Shown here one piece after another: positions 16,951-25,708 of a stretch of DNA of 33,157 nucleotides (positions are counted from its first letter, which is position 1; every line of letters starts with the position of its first letter). The notes under the pieces are model-generated. The model saw nothing but the letters and a program-made list of their open reading frames with translations. It did no database searches and was not told where the DNA came from. The stretch comes from an uncultured Sphingomonadales bacterium (GTDB lineage Bacteria > Pseudomonadota > Alphaproteobacteria > Sphingomonadales > Sphingomonadaceae): assembly GCA_903848655.1 (NCBI GenBank), contig CAINGT010000093.1, forward strand, positions 1 through 33,157, read 5' to 3'. Position numbers and translations under genes: made by a program.

Positions 16951-17277
16951 ATGGATACGAATTCGCCTTCCCCTGATCCGCTGGACGCGCTCGACGATGC
17001 GGCGGCAGCAGCAGCATTCCGGCGGCTGGTGCGCCATCTGCGGCATCGCCATGACGCGCAGAATATCGATCTGATGGGCCTTGCCGGGTTTTGCCGCAAT
17101 TGTCTGGCCGACTGGATTATCGACGCGGGCGCGCCGTTTGACCGGGCCGCCGCGCGCACCGCGATCCACGGCATGACCGCCGCACAGTGGAAAGCGCAGT
17201 TCCAGACCGAAGCGAGCGCCGAACAATTGGCGCGGATGGCGGCGAGCGTAAAGCTGAACCAGCCTTATCAAGCCTGA
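16951..17277 (+). CDS. DUF1244 domain protein
   Basis: This 108-residue cytosolic protein has an acidic, alanine-rich start and a DUF1244 domain (PF06844, structure known from SMc04008) at about 25-95. The core RRLVRHLRHRHDAQNIDLMG followed by LAGFCRNCLADW, with two nearby cysteines, is the family signature. The domain is common in Proteobacteria; its biochemical role is not established. ATG 16951 has GAGGAG seven bases upstream; an in-frame GTG at 16945 is too close to that site. The last 10 bp overlap the end of the convergent membrane-protein gene. Confidence 0.9.
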   Translation: MDTNSPSPDPLDALDDAAAAAAFRRLVRHLRHRHDAQNIDLMGLAGFCRNCLADWIIDAGAPFDRAAARTAIHGMTAAQWKAQFQTEASAEQLARMAASVKLNQPYQA

Positions 17278-18860
17278 TCGTCCGGATCGGGCGCGCCGGT
17301 ATATTGTGCGTCCGGGTCGGGCGGATGCGGCGCAGGCGGATCAAACGCGCGCGCCGGAACAGGGCCGACCAGTTCGCCATCATCCCAGAAAACCTGCCCC
17401 CAGCGCGCTGGATCAAGCCCGAGGTGCTGCAGCGGAACATAGTAATAGCGCCCAAAGGCATAGACCCGCCCTGCCCCGCCCAGCGCCGCGCGAACCCCCG
17501 CCGGCTGCACCAGCCGACCGTGATAGCCGCCTTTGGCCCAATTATCAGTCGGCCTGGGGTCTGCCATCACCACCAGCGAAAACGGGCAGCGGGTGCTGCC
17601 GAATTCGACCAGACAGGACTGTTCGATCACCACACCGATCGATTCGTGGCTGGCCAGCAGCACCGCGCCGCGATCTTGCGCCACGGTCCGCACGGTATAG
17701 CGCCAATCCTGCGGCTGCCCGATATAGTCGATTACCAGCAGATCGGTCAGCCCGGCAAGCGCCATCGCCGCAATTACCGCCAGCGCCGATGCGTGGCGCA
17801 ACAGCCGATGCGCCGGATCTTCGCCGCCCACCCCGGCGGGCAGCGCGGCTGCGGCGATCAGCGCGGTAAAGCTGAAACACCAGTGCAGCGTATAATCCGA
17901 AATGATCGGGTGAATCGCATCCGTCGCCTTGAACAGCACCAGCGTCGCGATCACGATTGCCGTGGCCAGCCGCACCATCCGCTGACGACGCGCGCGCCAC
18001 AGGCCCAGCGCCATCAACGCGGCCATCAGCGCAGCGCTAACCGTCCCCCCCGTCAGCAGTTGCAGATTGGCCGATGATGCAAAATCGCGCCAGCTTAGCG
18101 GGGTCAGCCAGGCAATATTGGATGCCGCTGCGCTGCGCAACTGCACCGCAGCGATCACCAGCACCCAGCCCGATGCCACCATGATCGCCACGTTGGCCGC
18201 AATCAGCGCCGCCAACGGGCGCCAACGCCAATCGCGCCCAAGCAACACATCCCCCAGCACCGCCAGCAAGGCGATCACCGGCCACAGCAGCATCGTGGTA
18301 TGGCAATAAATTGCCACCACCGCGCCCCCGCCATAAAGCAACCATCCGCGCCACGCATGGCGTTCGGCCTCGATCAGCCCGATGAACGATACAAGCACCG
18401 CCAGCCGCGCCAGACCATAGCCGCGCAAATAGGCCGCCTGATAAATATCCGACCATACCACCGCCATCAGCAGCAGCCCGAGCAGCGCCGCCCCCCACCC
18501 CAGCCGCACCCGCAACCACCATCCGAACAGCGCAAGCTGGGCAAAGCCCACCGCCAGCGGCAGCGCCCGCAACCCCCAATGCCCCATCGGCACGATCATC
18601 CGCCACAGCTTGAGCAGCGCGTAAAACAGCGGCGGATTGGTTTCGCGTACCATCCACCAGCCCCACAAGTTCCGCCACGACTGACCGGAAAAATACAAGG
18701 CCGCCATTTCGTCATAGACCAGCGATTGCGCGGCATGGCGCAGCCGCAACCATACCGCCAACGCGATGATCGCCGCCAGCAACACGTATCGGGCAGACGC
18801 AGCGGGAAATGCGCGGGTGATCGGATTGCCCTCTTTCCAGTGGTGGCTGACGCAGCGCAC
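17268..18860 (-). CDS. multi-pass membrane protein, GT-C (GT39/ArnT-like) glycosyltransferase family
   Basis: The 530-residue protein has about 9-11 hydrophobic helices over 20-380, then a soluble C-terminal region (about 385-530) ending in a Pro/Asp-rich tail. An acidic Asp50-Glu51 pair follows the first helix (LVYDEMAAL), and NPPLFYALLKLW is at 75-86. Both positions are characteristic of lipid-linked-sugar-dependent GT-C transferases of the PMT/ArnT group. It would transfer a sugar from polyprenyl phosphate to an acceptor on the periplasmic side; donor and acceptor are unknown. The start is unclear: GTG at 18860 is the first in frame, no ATG follows before the first helix, and no good ribosome binding site is seen. 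Confidence 0.7.
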   Translation of the reverse strand: MRCVSHHWKEGNPITRAFPAASARYVLLAAIIALAVWLRLRHAAQSLVYDEMAALYFSGQSWRNLWGWWMVRETNPPLFYALLKLWRMIVPMGHWGLRALPLAVGFAQLALFGWWLRVRLGWGAALLGLLLMAVVWSDIYQAAYLRGYGLARLAVLVSFIGLIEAERHAWRGWLLYGGGAVVAIYCHTTMLLWPVIALLAVLGDVLLGRDWRWRPLAALIAANVAIMVASGWVLVIAAVQLRSAAASNIAWLTPLSWRDFASSANLQLLTGGTVSAALMAALMALGLWRARRQRMVRLATAIVIATLVLFKATDAIHPIISDYTLHWCFSFTALIAAAALPAGVGGEDPAHRLLRHASALAVIAAMALAGLTDLLVIDYIGQPQDWRYTVRTVAQDRGAVLLASHESIGVVIEQSCLVEFGSTRCPFSLVVMADPRPTDNWAKGGYHGRLVQPAGVRAALGGAGRVYAFGRYYYVPLQHLGLDPARWGQVFWDDGELVGPVPARAFDPPAPHPPDPDAQYTGAPDPDDQA

Positions 18861-18946
18861 CCGGTCGATCAGCGTTTGACCGCAATCAACCTGCCTGTCA
18901 CGTTCCTATGCCATACCAGCGCATCGCGCGCCGGAGAACCATCTGC

Positions 18947-19891
18947 ATGACCGTCCCCGCCACCACGATCGCCACGCTGACGATGAACCCCACTATCGAT
19001 GTCGCTTATGCGGTTGATCGCATCGCGCCGGTGCACAAGTTGCGAACGACCAGCGAATATGCCAACCCCGGCGGTGGCGGGATCAATGTCGCGCGGGTAT
19101 TCGTGCGGCTGGGCGGCAATGCGCGGTGCATCTATCTGTCGGGCGGACCGACCGGGGTGGCGCTCGACGGGCTGATTGACTTGCACCAACTGGTGCGCAC
19201 GCGCGTGGGCATTGCCGGGCACACGCGCATTGCAATGACCGCGCTGGAAACCGCGACCGGGCAGGAATACCGTATCACCCCGGTTGGCCCCGAAGTGACC
19301 GAACACGAATGGCGCGCCGCGCTGGCGGTGCTGGCCGACGTGCCGTGCGCGCGGCTGGTCGCGAGCGGATCGCTGCCGCTCGGCGCCCCCGCCGATTTCT
19401 ATGCGCAGGCCGCGCGCATCATGGCCGCGCGCGGCATCGCGATGGTGCTCGATACTTCGGGCGAAGCGCTGCGGTGCGGGCTGGCGGGCGGGGGAATCGA
19501 TCTCGTCAAACCCAGCAGGGGCGAACTGGCCGCGCTGGTCGGGCAGCCGTTGCCCACGCGCGCGGCGTTGACCGATGCGGCGATGGCGCTGGTCGATGCG
19601 GGTCAGGCGCGGCTGGTGGCGGTGACACTCGGCCACGAAGGCGCGATTCTGGCGCGCGCGCAAGGCGTGACCGATTGCCCCGGGATCGCAGTTGCCACCA
19701 ACAGTACGGTCGGCGCGGGCGACAGCTTTGTGGCGGCGATGGTGCACGGTCTGTGCAGCGGCCTCGATGACATCGCCGCGTTTCATCGCGGCGTGGCGGC
19801 AGGCACGGCCGCCGTGCTGCACCCCGGTACCGACCTTGCCCACCCGGCGGATATCGCCCGCCTGCTGACAGCGCTGCCGCCGATATCTTGA
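18947..19891 (+). CDS. pfkB: PfkB-type 6-phosphofructokinase (ribokinase superfamily)
   Basis: The 314-residue sugar-phosphate kinase has TLTMNPTIDVAY near 10-21, the sugar-binding motif PGGGGINVARV near 41-51 and the ATP/catalytic motif VGAGDSFVAAM with its base Asp near 257-260. The N-terminal region (HKLRTTSEYANPGGGGINVARV, GGPTG, ATGQEYR) resembles E. coli PfkB more than the fructose-1-phosphate kinase FruK, so fructose 6-phosphate is the likelier substrate. FruK or tagatose-6-phosphate kinase activity cannot be excluded. ATG 18947 has GGAGA nine bases upstream; the in-frame ATG at 18908 lacks such a site. Its stop codon overlaps the predicted -35 element of the htpG promoter. Confidence 0.85.
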   Translation: MTVPATTIATLTMNPTIDVAYAVDRIAPVHKLRTTSEYANPGGGGINVARVFVRLGGNARCIYLSGGPTGVALDGLIDLHQLVRTRVGIAGHTRIAMTALETATGQEYRITPVGPEVTEHEWRAALAVLADVPCARLVASGSLPLGAPADFYAQAARIMAARGIAMVLDTSGEALRCGLAGGGIDLVKPSRGELAALVGQPLPTRAALTDAAMALVDAGQARLVAVTLGHEGAILARAQGVTDCPGIAVATNSTVGAGDSFVAAMVHGLCSGLDDIAAFHRGVAAGTAAVLHPGTDLAHPADIARLLTALPPIS

Positions 19892-19915
19892 AAGTGCCTG
19901 CGACGCGCGCCATGT
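19887..19915 (+). promoter_or_regulatory. candidate heat-shock (sigma-32) promoter of htpG
   Basis: CTTGAAA at 19887-19893, a 14-bp spacer and CGCCATGT at 19908-19915 closely match the sigma-32 pattern (CTTGAAA, then CCCCATNT). Transcription would start near 19922, giving a leader of about 35 nt before the htpG ATG. The -35 element includes the TGA stop of pfkB. Confidence 0.6.
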
Positions 19916-19956
19916 GGCAGGGATCATCTTCAATAACACCATGCTACAGGATTGCC

Positions 19957-21843
19957 ATGACCGATACCACGACCACCACTCCCGCACCCGAAACGCGCGT
20001 GTTTGAGGCCGATGTCGCGCGGCTGCTGCATTTGATGGTTCATGCGGTCTATTCGGACCGCGATGTGTTTGTGCGCGAATTGATCGCCAATGCTGCCGAT
20101 GCGTGCGAAAAGCTGCGCTATGACAGCTTGGCCGATGCGTCGCTCGCCAGCGACGCCGCGCCGTCGATTACGGTCACGCTCGATGCCGCGGCGCGCCGCC
20201 TGACGGTCAGCGACAATGGCATTGGCATGACCGAGGCCGATTTGATCGAGGCGCTCGGCACGATTGCGCGGTCAGGCACGCGCGCGTTCATGGACAAGCT
20301 GGCTGCCGCGCGGGATGGCGAAAGTCCGCAACTGATCGGGCAATTCGGCGTGGGGTTCTATTCCGCATTCATGGTGGCCGACAGTGTCGAAGTCACCACG
20401 CGCCGCGCCGGGACCGATCTCGCCCACCGCTGGACATCGGACGGGCTGGGCACCTACCAGATCGAGCAAGTGCCGACCGACGAAGCGCCGCCGCACGGAA
20501 CGCGCGTGGTCTTGCAGTTGAAAGACGATGCGACCAGCTATACCGAGCGCCACACTATCGAGCGCATTATCCGCGCGCAATCGGGCCATGTGCCCGTGCC
20601 GATCAGCGTGCGCGAGGCGCCCGATGGCGAAACGCACGAACTGACCGATGGCAGCGCGCTGTGGACCCGGCCCAAATCGGCGATCACCGCCGAGCAATAT
20701 ACCGATTTCTACCGCAGCGTGGCCGGGCAGTTCGACAGCCCCGCGCTGACGCTGCATTACCGCGCGGAGGGCAAACACGAATATACCGTGCTGCTGTTCG
20801 TGCCCGAAACGCGCCCATTCGATCTGTTCGACCCCGACCGCGCCGGGCGAATCAAGCTCTATGTGCGGCGCGTGTTCATCACCGATGAAGCCGATGTGCT
20901 GCCGCGCTATTTGCGGTTTGTGCGCGGGCTGGTCGATTCGGCCGATCTGCCGCTCAACATGTCGCGCGAAATGATCCAGACGAGCCCGCTGCTCGCGGCG
21001 ATCAACAAAGGCGTAACCAACCGCGTGCTGGGCGAACTCGACAAGCTCGCCACCAGCGATGCCGACAAATACGCCGCATTCTGGGAAGCATTCGGCGCGG
21101 TGTTGAAAGAGGGCATTTACGAAGATTTCGGCCGCCGCGAAACGCTGCTCGGGCTGGCGCGGTTCCGCACCACCAGCGGCGGCGATGCCTGGCGTTCGCT
21201 CAAGGACTATGTCGCCGATTTGCGCGAAAACCAGACCGCGATCTATTACGCCACTGGCACCGACCGCGACCGGCTGGCATCCAGCCCGCAGATCGAAGGG
21301 TTTCGCGCGCGCGGGATCGAAGTCCTGCTGCTGACCGATCCGGTGGACAGCTTCTGGGCCGCATCGGGGGTCGATTTTGACGGCAAACCGCTGAAATCGG
21401 TCACGCAAGGCCAGGCCGATCTGGGGCTGATCGCGCCGCTTGATGGCGCAACCCCCGACAGCGCCGCCGCGCCGGAAGCAGACACATTTGTTGCCTTTGT
21501 CAAAACCGCGCTGGGCGATGCGGTGTCGGATGTGCGCGTGTCCGAGCGGCTGACCACGAGTGCCGCCTGTCTGGTGGCCAGCGATCAGGGGATCGACCGC
21601 CAGCTTGAACGCCTGCTCGCCGCCAATGGCCAGACCCCGCGCGGGGCCAAGCCAGTGCTCGAACTGAACGCGCACCACGATCTGGTCACGCGGCTGGCAG
21701 CGCTGGGCGATGACGACGCGCTCAAGACCGATGGCGCGCATCTGCTGCTCGATGAAGCGCGCATCGCCGATGGCGAACTGCCCGCCGACACGCGCGCCTT
21801 TGCCGAACGGCTGGGCCGGGTGATGGCAAAGGCGCTGGGGTGA
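19957..21843 (+). CDS. htpG: molecular chaperone HtpG (Hsp90 family)
   Basis: HtpG is the bacterial Hsp90, a cytosolic ATP-dependent dimeric chaperone. The 628-residue protein has the GHKL ATPase domain (about 1-225) with ANAADACEKLR, DNGIGM and GQFGVGFYSAFMV near 128-140. The middle domain includes KLYVRRVFITDEADVLPRYLRFVRG and LPLNMSREMIQ. The C-terminal dimerisation domain follows. Length is typical. The ATG at 19957 is chosen over an upstream in-frame start that would place the sigma-32-like promoter inside the gene. Confidence 0.97.
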   Translation: MTDTTTTTPAPETRVFEADVARLLHLMVHAVYSDRDVFVRELIANAADACEKLRYDSLADASLASDAAPSITVTLDAAARRLTVSDNGIGMTEADLIEALGTIARSGTRAFMDKLAAARDGESPQLIGQFGVGFYSAFMVADSVEVTTRRAGTDLAHRWTSDGLGTYQIEQVPTDEAPPHGTRVVLQLKDDATSYTERHTIERIIRAQSGHVPVPISVREAPDGETHELTDGSALWTRPKSAITAEQYTDFYRSVAGQFDSPALTLHYRAEGKHEYTVLLFVPETRPFDLFDPDRAGRIKLYVRRVFITDEADVLPRYLRFVRGLVDSADLPLNMSREMIQTSPLLAAINKGVTNRVLGELDKLATSDADKYAAFWEAFGAVLKEGIYEDFGRRETLLGLARFRTTSGGDAWRSLKDYVADLRENQTAIYYATGTDRDRLASSPQIEGFRARGIEVLLLTDPVDSFWAASGVDFDGKPLKSVTQGQADLGLIAPLDGATPDSAAAPEADTFVAFVKTALGDAVSDVRVSERLTTSAACLVASDQGIDRQLERLLAANGQTPRGAKPVLELNAHHDLVTRLAALGDDDALKTDGAHLLLDEARIADGELPADTRAFAERLGRVMAKALG

Positions 21844-21862
21844 TCCTGCCCCGGTGGTGACT

Positions 21863-23341
21863 ATGGCATCGTCCCCGCCGGATCGTCGGCGCGTGCTGAA
21901 ACGGCTGGCGAATGCGGGCGCGCTGGCGCTGGCGCTGGGCGCTTTGCCCGTGGCCGCGCCGCGCGCGCAAGCGGCGGAGTTTGCCTCGCGCCGCCCGGCC
22001 CCGCGCGACCGGCGTTTTGTCAGCCTGGCGGTCGAGGCGGAAATCGCGCGGGTCAGCGCGCAGATCGCCGATCCCGAACTGGCGTGGCTGTTCGCCAATT
22101 GTTATCCCAATACGCTCGACACCACGGTCGAAGTGGCGATGCTGGGCGGGCGGCCCGATACTTTTGTCCTGACCGGTGATATTCCGGCGATGTGGTTGCG
22201 CGATTCATCGGCGCAAGTGTGGGGCTATCTGCATCTCGCCAAAAGTGATCCGGCGCTGCAACGGCTCTATCGCGGGCTGATCGGGCGTCATGCGCGCTCC
22301 GTCCTGATCGATCCTTATGCCAATGCGTTTGCGCGCGACCCGGCAGCCGCGCGATCCCCGTTGTTTTGGGCGACGCAAGACCGCACGGCGATGCGCCCCG
22401 GCGTGGCAGAGCGCAAATGGGAGATCGATTCGCTGTGCCACGTGGTGCGGCTGGCATGGGGCTATTGGCGCGCGACCGGCGATACCACGCCGTTCGACAG
22501 CGAATGGCACCGCGCCGCGCAGCTGATCGTGGCCACTTTGCGCGCCGAACAGCGCAAGGATGGCACCAGCCCCTATCGCTTTGAACGCCAGACCACCAAT
22601 CCGGCGGATACCGTCATGCTGGGTGGAATGGGCGCGCCGACGCGCAAGACCGGGCTGATCCACGCGATGTTCCGCCCATCGGATGATGCCTGTGTCTATC
22701 CGTTTCTCATCCCGGCCAATCTGTTCGCGGTGCAGGCGCTACGCTGGCTGGCGACGCTCGCGGGCGACGTGCTGCACGATGCCGGGCTGGCGCGCGATGC
22801 CACGATGCTGGCCGATGATGTCGCGGGCGCGCTGGCGCGGTACGGGCGGATCGGCAGCGGGGCCGATGCCGTGTGGGCTTATGAAGTAGACGGGTTTGGC
22901 AATACGCTGTTCATGGACGATGCCAATGCGCCCAGCCTGTCGAGCCTGGCCTACCTTGGCTGCGTGCCGCGCAACGATCCGCTGTTCCGCCGCACCGAAG
23001 CGCGCGCGTGGAGCAGCGCCAATCCCTATTTCTTTGCGCAAGGCGGTCATTACGGCATTGGCGGGCCGCACGTCGGGATCGGGATGATCTGGCCCATGTC
23101 GTTGATGATCCGCGCGCTGTCATCCGACGATCCGCGCGTGGTTGCCGCGATGATCGCGCAGTTGAAAACCAGCCACGCCGGTACCGGGTTCATGCACGAA
23201 GCATTCGAGGGCGGCAGGCCGGACCATTATACCCGGCCTTGGTTCGCGTGGGCCAATGGCCTGTTTGGCGAATTGATGATCGATCTGGCGGCACGGATGC
23301 CGCGTGTGCTCGCAGGCGCACCCGTGCTCCGCCCCGGCTGA
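21863..23341 (+). CDS. GH125 family exo-alpha-1,6-mannosidase, exported
   Basis: The 492-residue protein matches glycoside hydrolase family 125 (metal-independent alpha-mannosidases) over its whole length. Seen in order are CYPNTLDTTV, TGDIPAMWLRDSSAQVWGYL, KWEIDSLCHVVRLAWGYW, GLIHAMFRPSDDA, TLFMDDANAPSLSSLAYLG, GPHVGIGMIWPMSLMIRAL and GTGFMHEAFE ... RPWFAWANGLFGEL. Characterised members remove non-reducing alpha-1,6-mannose with inversion, using an Asp and a Glu; HEAFE is the probable base region. The N-terminus (DRRRVLKRL and a hydrophobic run to AAPRAQA) looks like a Tat signal. ATG 21863 is used; a GTG three codons earlier is also in frame. No transporter or other glycosidase adjoins it. 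It ends 2 bp from the convergent DUF1028 gene. Confidence 0.93.
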   Translation: MASSPPDRRRVLKRLANAGALALALGALPVAAPRAQAAEFASRRPAPRDRRFVSLAVEAEIARVSAQIADPELAWLFANCYPNTLDTTVEVAMLGGRPDTFVLTGDIPAMWLRDSSAQVWGYLHLAKSDPALQRLYRGLIGRHARSVLIDPYANAFARDPAAARSPLFWATQDRTAMRPGVAERKWEIDSLCHVVRLAWGYWRATGDTTPFDSEWHRAAQLIVATLRAEQRKDGTSPYRFERQTTNPADTVMLGGMGAPTRKTGLIHAMFRPSDDACVYPFLIPANLFAVQALRWLATLAGDVLHDAGLARDATMLADDVAGALARYGRIGSGADAVWAYEVDGFGNTLFMDDANAPSLSSLAYLGCVPRNDPLFRRTEARAWSSANPYFFAQGGHYGIGGPHVGIGMIWPMSLMIRALSSDDPRVVAAMIAQLKTSHAGTGFMHEAFEGGRPDHYTRPWFAWANGLFGELMIDLAARMPRVLAGAPVLRPG

Positions 23342-23343
23342 GT

Positions 23344-24021
23344 TTACGCGTCGCCCGGCACGCCATAGCTCGGCGCAGCGGCGGGATCGAGCGCGCGGGT
23401 GACATAGTCCGCCATTTGCGGTTGCCACACATCCCACAGCGCGCGCAACGCGGCAACCGGCGCGGTGTCGTGCCAATCGACGCGCAGATCGGCCAAGGGC
23501 CACGGCTGATCGGCCACCACCAGTAGCCCGGCAGAATGGACCGGGCCTTGTTCACCGCCCGCCGCCAGCCCGGCTTCGAGCGCGGCGATCAGCCGTTCGC
23601 CCAGCATGGCCGTGGGATGCGCCGCGAACGCCGCCAGCAACGCGGGCAGCACCCGATCATTCGCCAGCATATTGCCCGCGGCCACCGCGTGTGCCGCGAT
23701 TTCATGCCCGTTGCGACCGAGCGCGCGCGCGCCGCTGAATGCCGCGCCCGGTCCGGCACCGATCACGCTCACTTGCCGCCACGGGGCCGCGTCACCCGCT
23801 GCTGCCGCCAGCGCATCGACGACGGCGGGCGCGCCAAACCCGCGCGCCAGCAAGTCCAGCCCGAGCGGGCCGAGCCGGGGATCGGTGACATTCTGCGTCG
23901 CCACCGCACCCACGCCGGCGCGCCCATGCGCACAGCGCGCCGCCACTGCCGGGCTGGACGACGCCAGCACCACGCCGAACTGGCCCGAACGCGGGCAATG
24001 CGCGATCACCGAAAATGTCAT
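23344..24021 (-). CDS. DUF1028 family protein (Ntn-hydrolase-like fold)
   Basis: The 225-residue protein begins TFSVIAHCPRSGQFGVVLASSSPAVAARCAH, followed by GVGAVATQNVTDPRLGPLGLDLL, the standard N-terminal half of DUF1028. Structures of the family show an Ntn-hydrolase-like fold, suggesting an amidase or peptidase role, but no reaction is established. The optional C-terminal peptidoglycan-binding-like domain found in some members is absent. Its ATG overlaps the RidA stop (ATGA, 24018-24021), so the two are translationally coupled. A longer in-frame reading upstream overlaps RidA entirely and is not real. Confidence 0.9.
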   Translation of the reverse strand: MTFSVIAHCPRSGQFGVVLASSSPAVAARCAHGRAGVGAVATQNVTDPRLGPLGLDLLARGFGAPAVVDALAAAAGDAAPWRQVSVIGAGPGAAFSGARALGRNGHEIAAHAVAAGNMLANDRVLPALLAAFAAHPTAMLGERLIAALEAGLAAGGEQGPVHSAGLLVVADQPWPLADLRVDWHDTAPVAALRALWDVWQPQMADYVTRALDPAAAPSYGVPGDA

Positions 24022-24431
24022 GGAATCACCGCCGTCGCTTCGATTTCGACCAGCCATTCCGGCCGCGCGAGCGCCGACACCACCAGCCCGGTCGAAACCG
24101 GAAACACGCCTTTGAGCCAGCGCCCCATTTCGCGGTAGACATCTTCGCGATAGCGAATGTCGATCAGATAGACCACCACGCGGCAGATATGGCCCAATTC
24201 GCCCCCGGCTTCGCCCAGCAGCAGCGCGATATTGGCCATCGCCGCGCGCGTTTGCAGCGTGGCATCGCCGATATGCAGGCTTTCGCGCGTATCGAGGTCT
24301 TGCGCGATCTGCCCGCGCAGAAACACCATGCGCCCGCTGGCGACGACCGCCTGGCACAGATCGTTATCCAGCTTCTGTTCGGGATATGTCTGCGCGGTGT
24401 TGAACGGACGGATGCGGGTGTGGATCGGCAT
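24018..24431 (-). CDS. RidA family (YjgF/YER057c/UK114) protein
   Basis: The 137-residue protein is RidA-like: RPFNTAQTYPEQKLDNDLCQAVVASGRMVFLRGQIA at the start, then LQTRAAMANIALLLGEAGG, and a C-terminal EWLVEIEATAVIP containing the usual Glu. Canonical RidA hydrolyses reactive enamine and imine intermediates from amino-acid metabolism. The key arginine normally lies in a GxARxAV-like C-terminal stretch; here it reads VVSALARPEWLVEIEA, so the Arg is retained. It starts 68 bp before the upstream monooxygenase gene ends and overlaps DUF1028 by 4 bp. Catalysis in a dedicated catabolic pathway is an inference from the neighbours. Confidence 0.9.
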   Translation of the reverse strand: MPIHTRIRPFNTAQTYPEQKLDNDLCQAVVASGRMVFLRGQIAQDLDTRESLHIGDATLQTRAAMANIALLLGEAGGELGHICRVVVYLIDIRYREDVYREMGRWLKGVFPVSTGLVVSALARPEWLVEIEATAVIP

Positions 24432-25653
24432 GACAGCTCCTGATGTGATCGGCCAGCGCGGCGGCATCGTGCCACACCCCCCAGATAAAGGCAGAAGCGC
24501 GGCGCGTCAGCCCCGGCAGGCCGAGGAAATAGAGCCCCGGCACCGGGCTGACCCCGCGATGGTGGCGCGGCTGGCCTGCGGCGTCGCATACGTCGATATC
24601 GATCCACCCGAAATCAAACGCATAGCCAGTGGCCCAGACCACGGTGGAAATCCCCGCCGCCGCCAGATCGAGTTCGCGCAGCGGGTTGGTCAGCGAAGCC
24701 GGATCGGGGCCAATGGCATATGCAGCGGGTTCTTCCGGCAAATCGAGCCCGGCTTGCGCGACATAGGCATCGCATTGGCGCAACGTCGCCAGATAATCGG
24801 CATCGCCTGCCGCCAGATTGGCGGCCAGATCGGGCGCGATCTGCACGATTGGTCCGCTGCTGCCGGTCACCGTGCCGATCAGCGTGACGCCTTCGTGCGC
24901 CATCGCGCGAAAATCGACCGTGTGCCCGCCGCGCGCGCCGCTGACCGCGATCGTCACGTGGGGGCCACCCGCCGCCGCCGGGGGCTCGTCCCATTTGCCC
25001 AGCACCCCCAGCCACCACACGAAGTCGCGCCCGCGATAGCGGCGCGGCGGGCGGCTGTGCGGCCCGACCGCGAGCCATGTCTTGCGGCCCGCGCGGTTCA
25101 ATTCATCGGCGATTTGCGCACCCGATGACCCCGCGCCGACCACCAGCACACCGCCCGCAGGCAAGTGCGCGGGATTTTTGTAATGCGCCGAATGCACTTG
25201 CACGACCGCCGCATCCGCGCCGATCAGCGGCGGGATCACCGGCTGCTGGAATGGCCCGGTGGCCACCACCACATGACGCGCGATGATCGTATCGCCCGCG
25301 CCGGTCGTCGCAACAAACCCGCCATCGTCGCCCCGTTGCAACCGGGTAACTTTGACCCCCGTACGCACCGGCGCGGCAATCGCGCGGGCATAGCGTTCGA
25401 GATAGTCGGCCACTGCGTCTTTGCCGGGGAAAGCGTCAGGCGCGATGCCGTCAAACGTCTGATCGGGAAAACGGTCGTGCCACGCCGGGCCATTGGCGAC
25501 GAGCGCATCCCAACGGCCCGAACGCCAGCGTTCGGCAATCCGCGCGCGTTCGACCACCAGATGCGCGACCCCCGCGCGCGCCAGATGCGCGCTGGCGGCG
25601 AGGCCCGCCTGCCCGCCACCGATCACCAGCGTGTCAATCGTTTCGGTGTTCAT
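24364..25653 (-). CDS. flavin-containing monooxygenase-like NAD(P)-binding protein
   Basis: The 429-residue two-dinucleotide-binding-domain flavoprotein has the FAD motif GGGQAG at 12-17 and the NADPH motif GAGSSG at 173-178. The intervening VQVHSAHYKN (152-160) resembles the FMO linker, and VVWATGYAFDFGW gives the ATGY motif of N-hydroxylating and Baeyer-Villiger FMOs. It probably oxygenates a small amine or ketone with NADPH and O2; the substrate is unknown. ATG 25653 has AGGA a few bases upstream. It lies 55 bp after the M20 deacetylase gene, and its last 68 bp encode the RidA start in another frame. The C-terminal 23 residues (from about 407) therefore overlap. Confidence 0.87.
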   Translation of the reverse strand: MNTETIDTLVIGGGQAGLAASAHLARAGVAHLVVERARIAERWRSGRWDALVANGPAWHDRFPDQTFDGIAPDAFPGKDAVADYLERYARAIAAPVRTGVKVTRLQRGDDGGFVATTGAGDTIIARHVVVATGPFQQPVIPPLIGADAAVVQVHSAHYKNPAHLPAGGVLVVGAGSSGAQIADELNRAGRKTWLAVGPHSRPPRRYRGRDFVWWLGVLGKWDEPPAAAGGPHVTIAVSGARGGHTVDFRAMAHEGVTLIGTVTGSSGPIVQIAPDLAANLAAGDADYLATLRQCDAYVAQAGLDLPEEPAAYAIGPDPASLTNPLRELDLAAAGISTVVWATGYAFDFGWIDIDVCDAAGQPRHHRGVSPVPGLYFLGLPGLTRRASAFIWGVWHDAAALADHIRSCHADPHPHPSVQHRADISRTEAG

Positions 25654-25708
25654 CAAGGGTCCTGCCCATCGCGCGTGCCGAATGATGTGACCAAACCGGG
25701 CGCAAAGA

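Noticed and set aside
23344..24357. DUF1028 protein extended by 112 residues at the N-terminus
   Set aside because: The extension is antisense-like shadow of the RidA frame, Arg-rich, and the family starts at MTFSVIAHCP.
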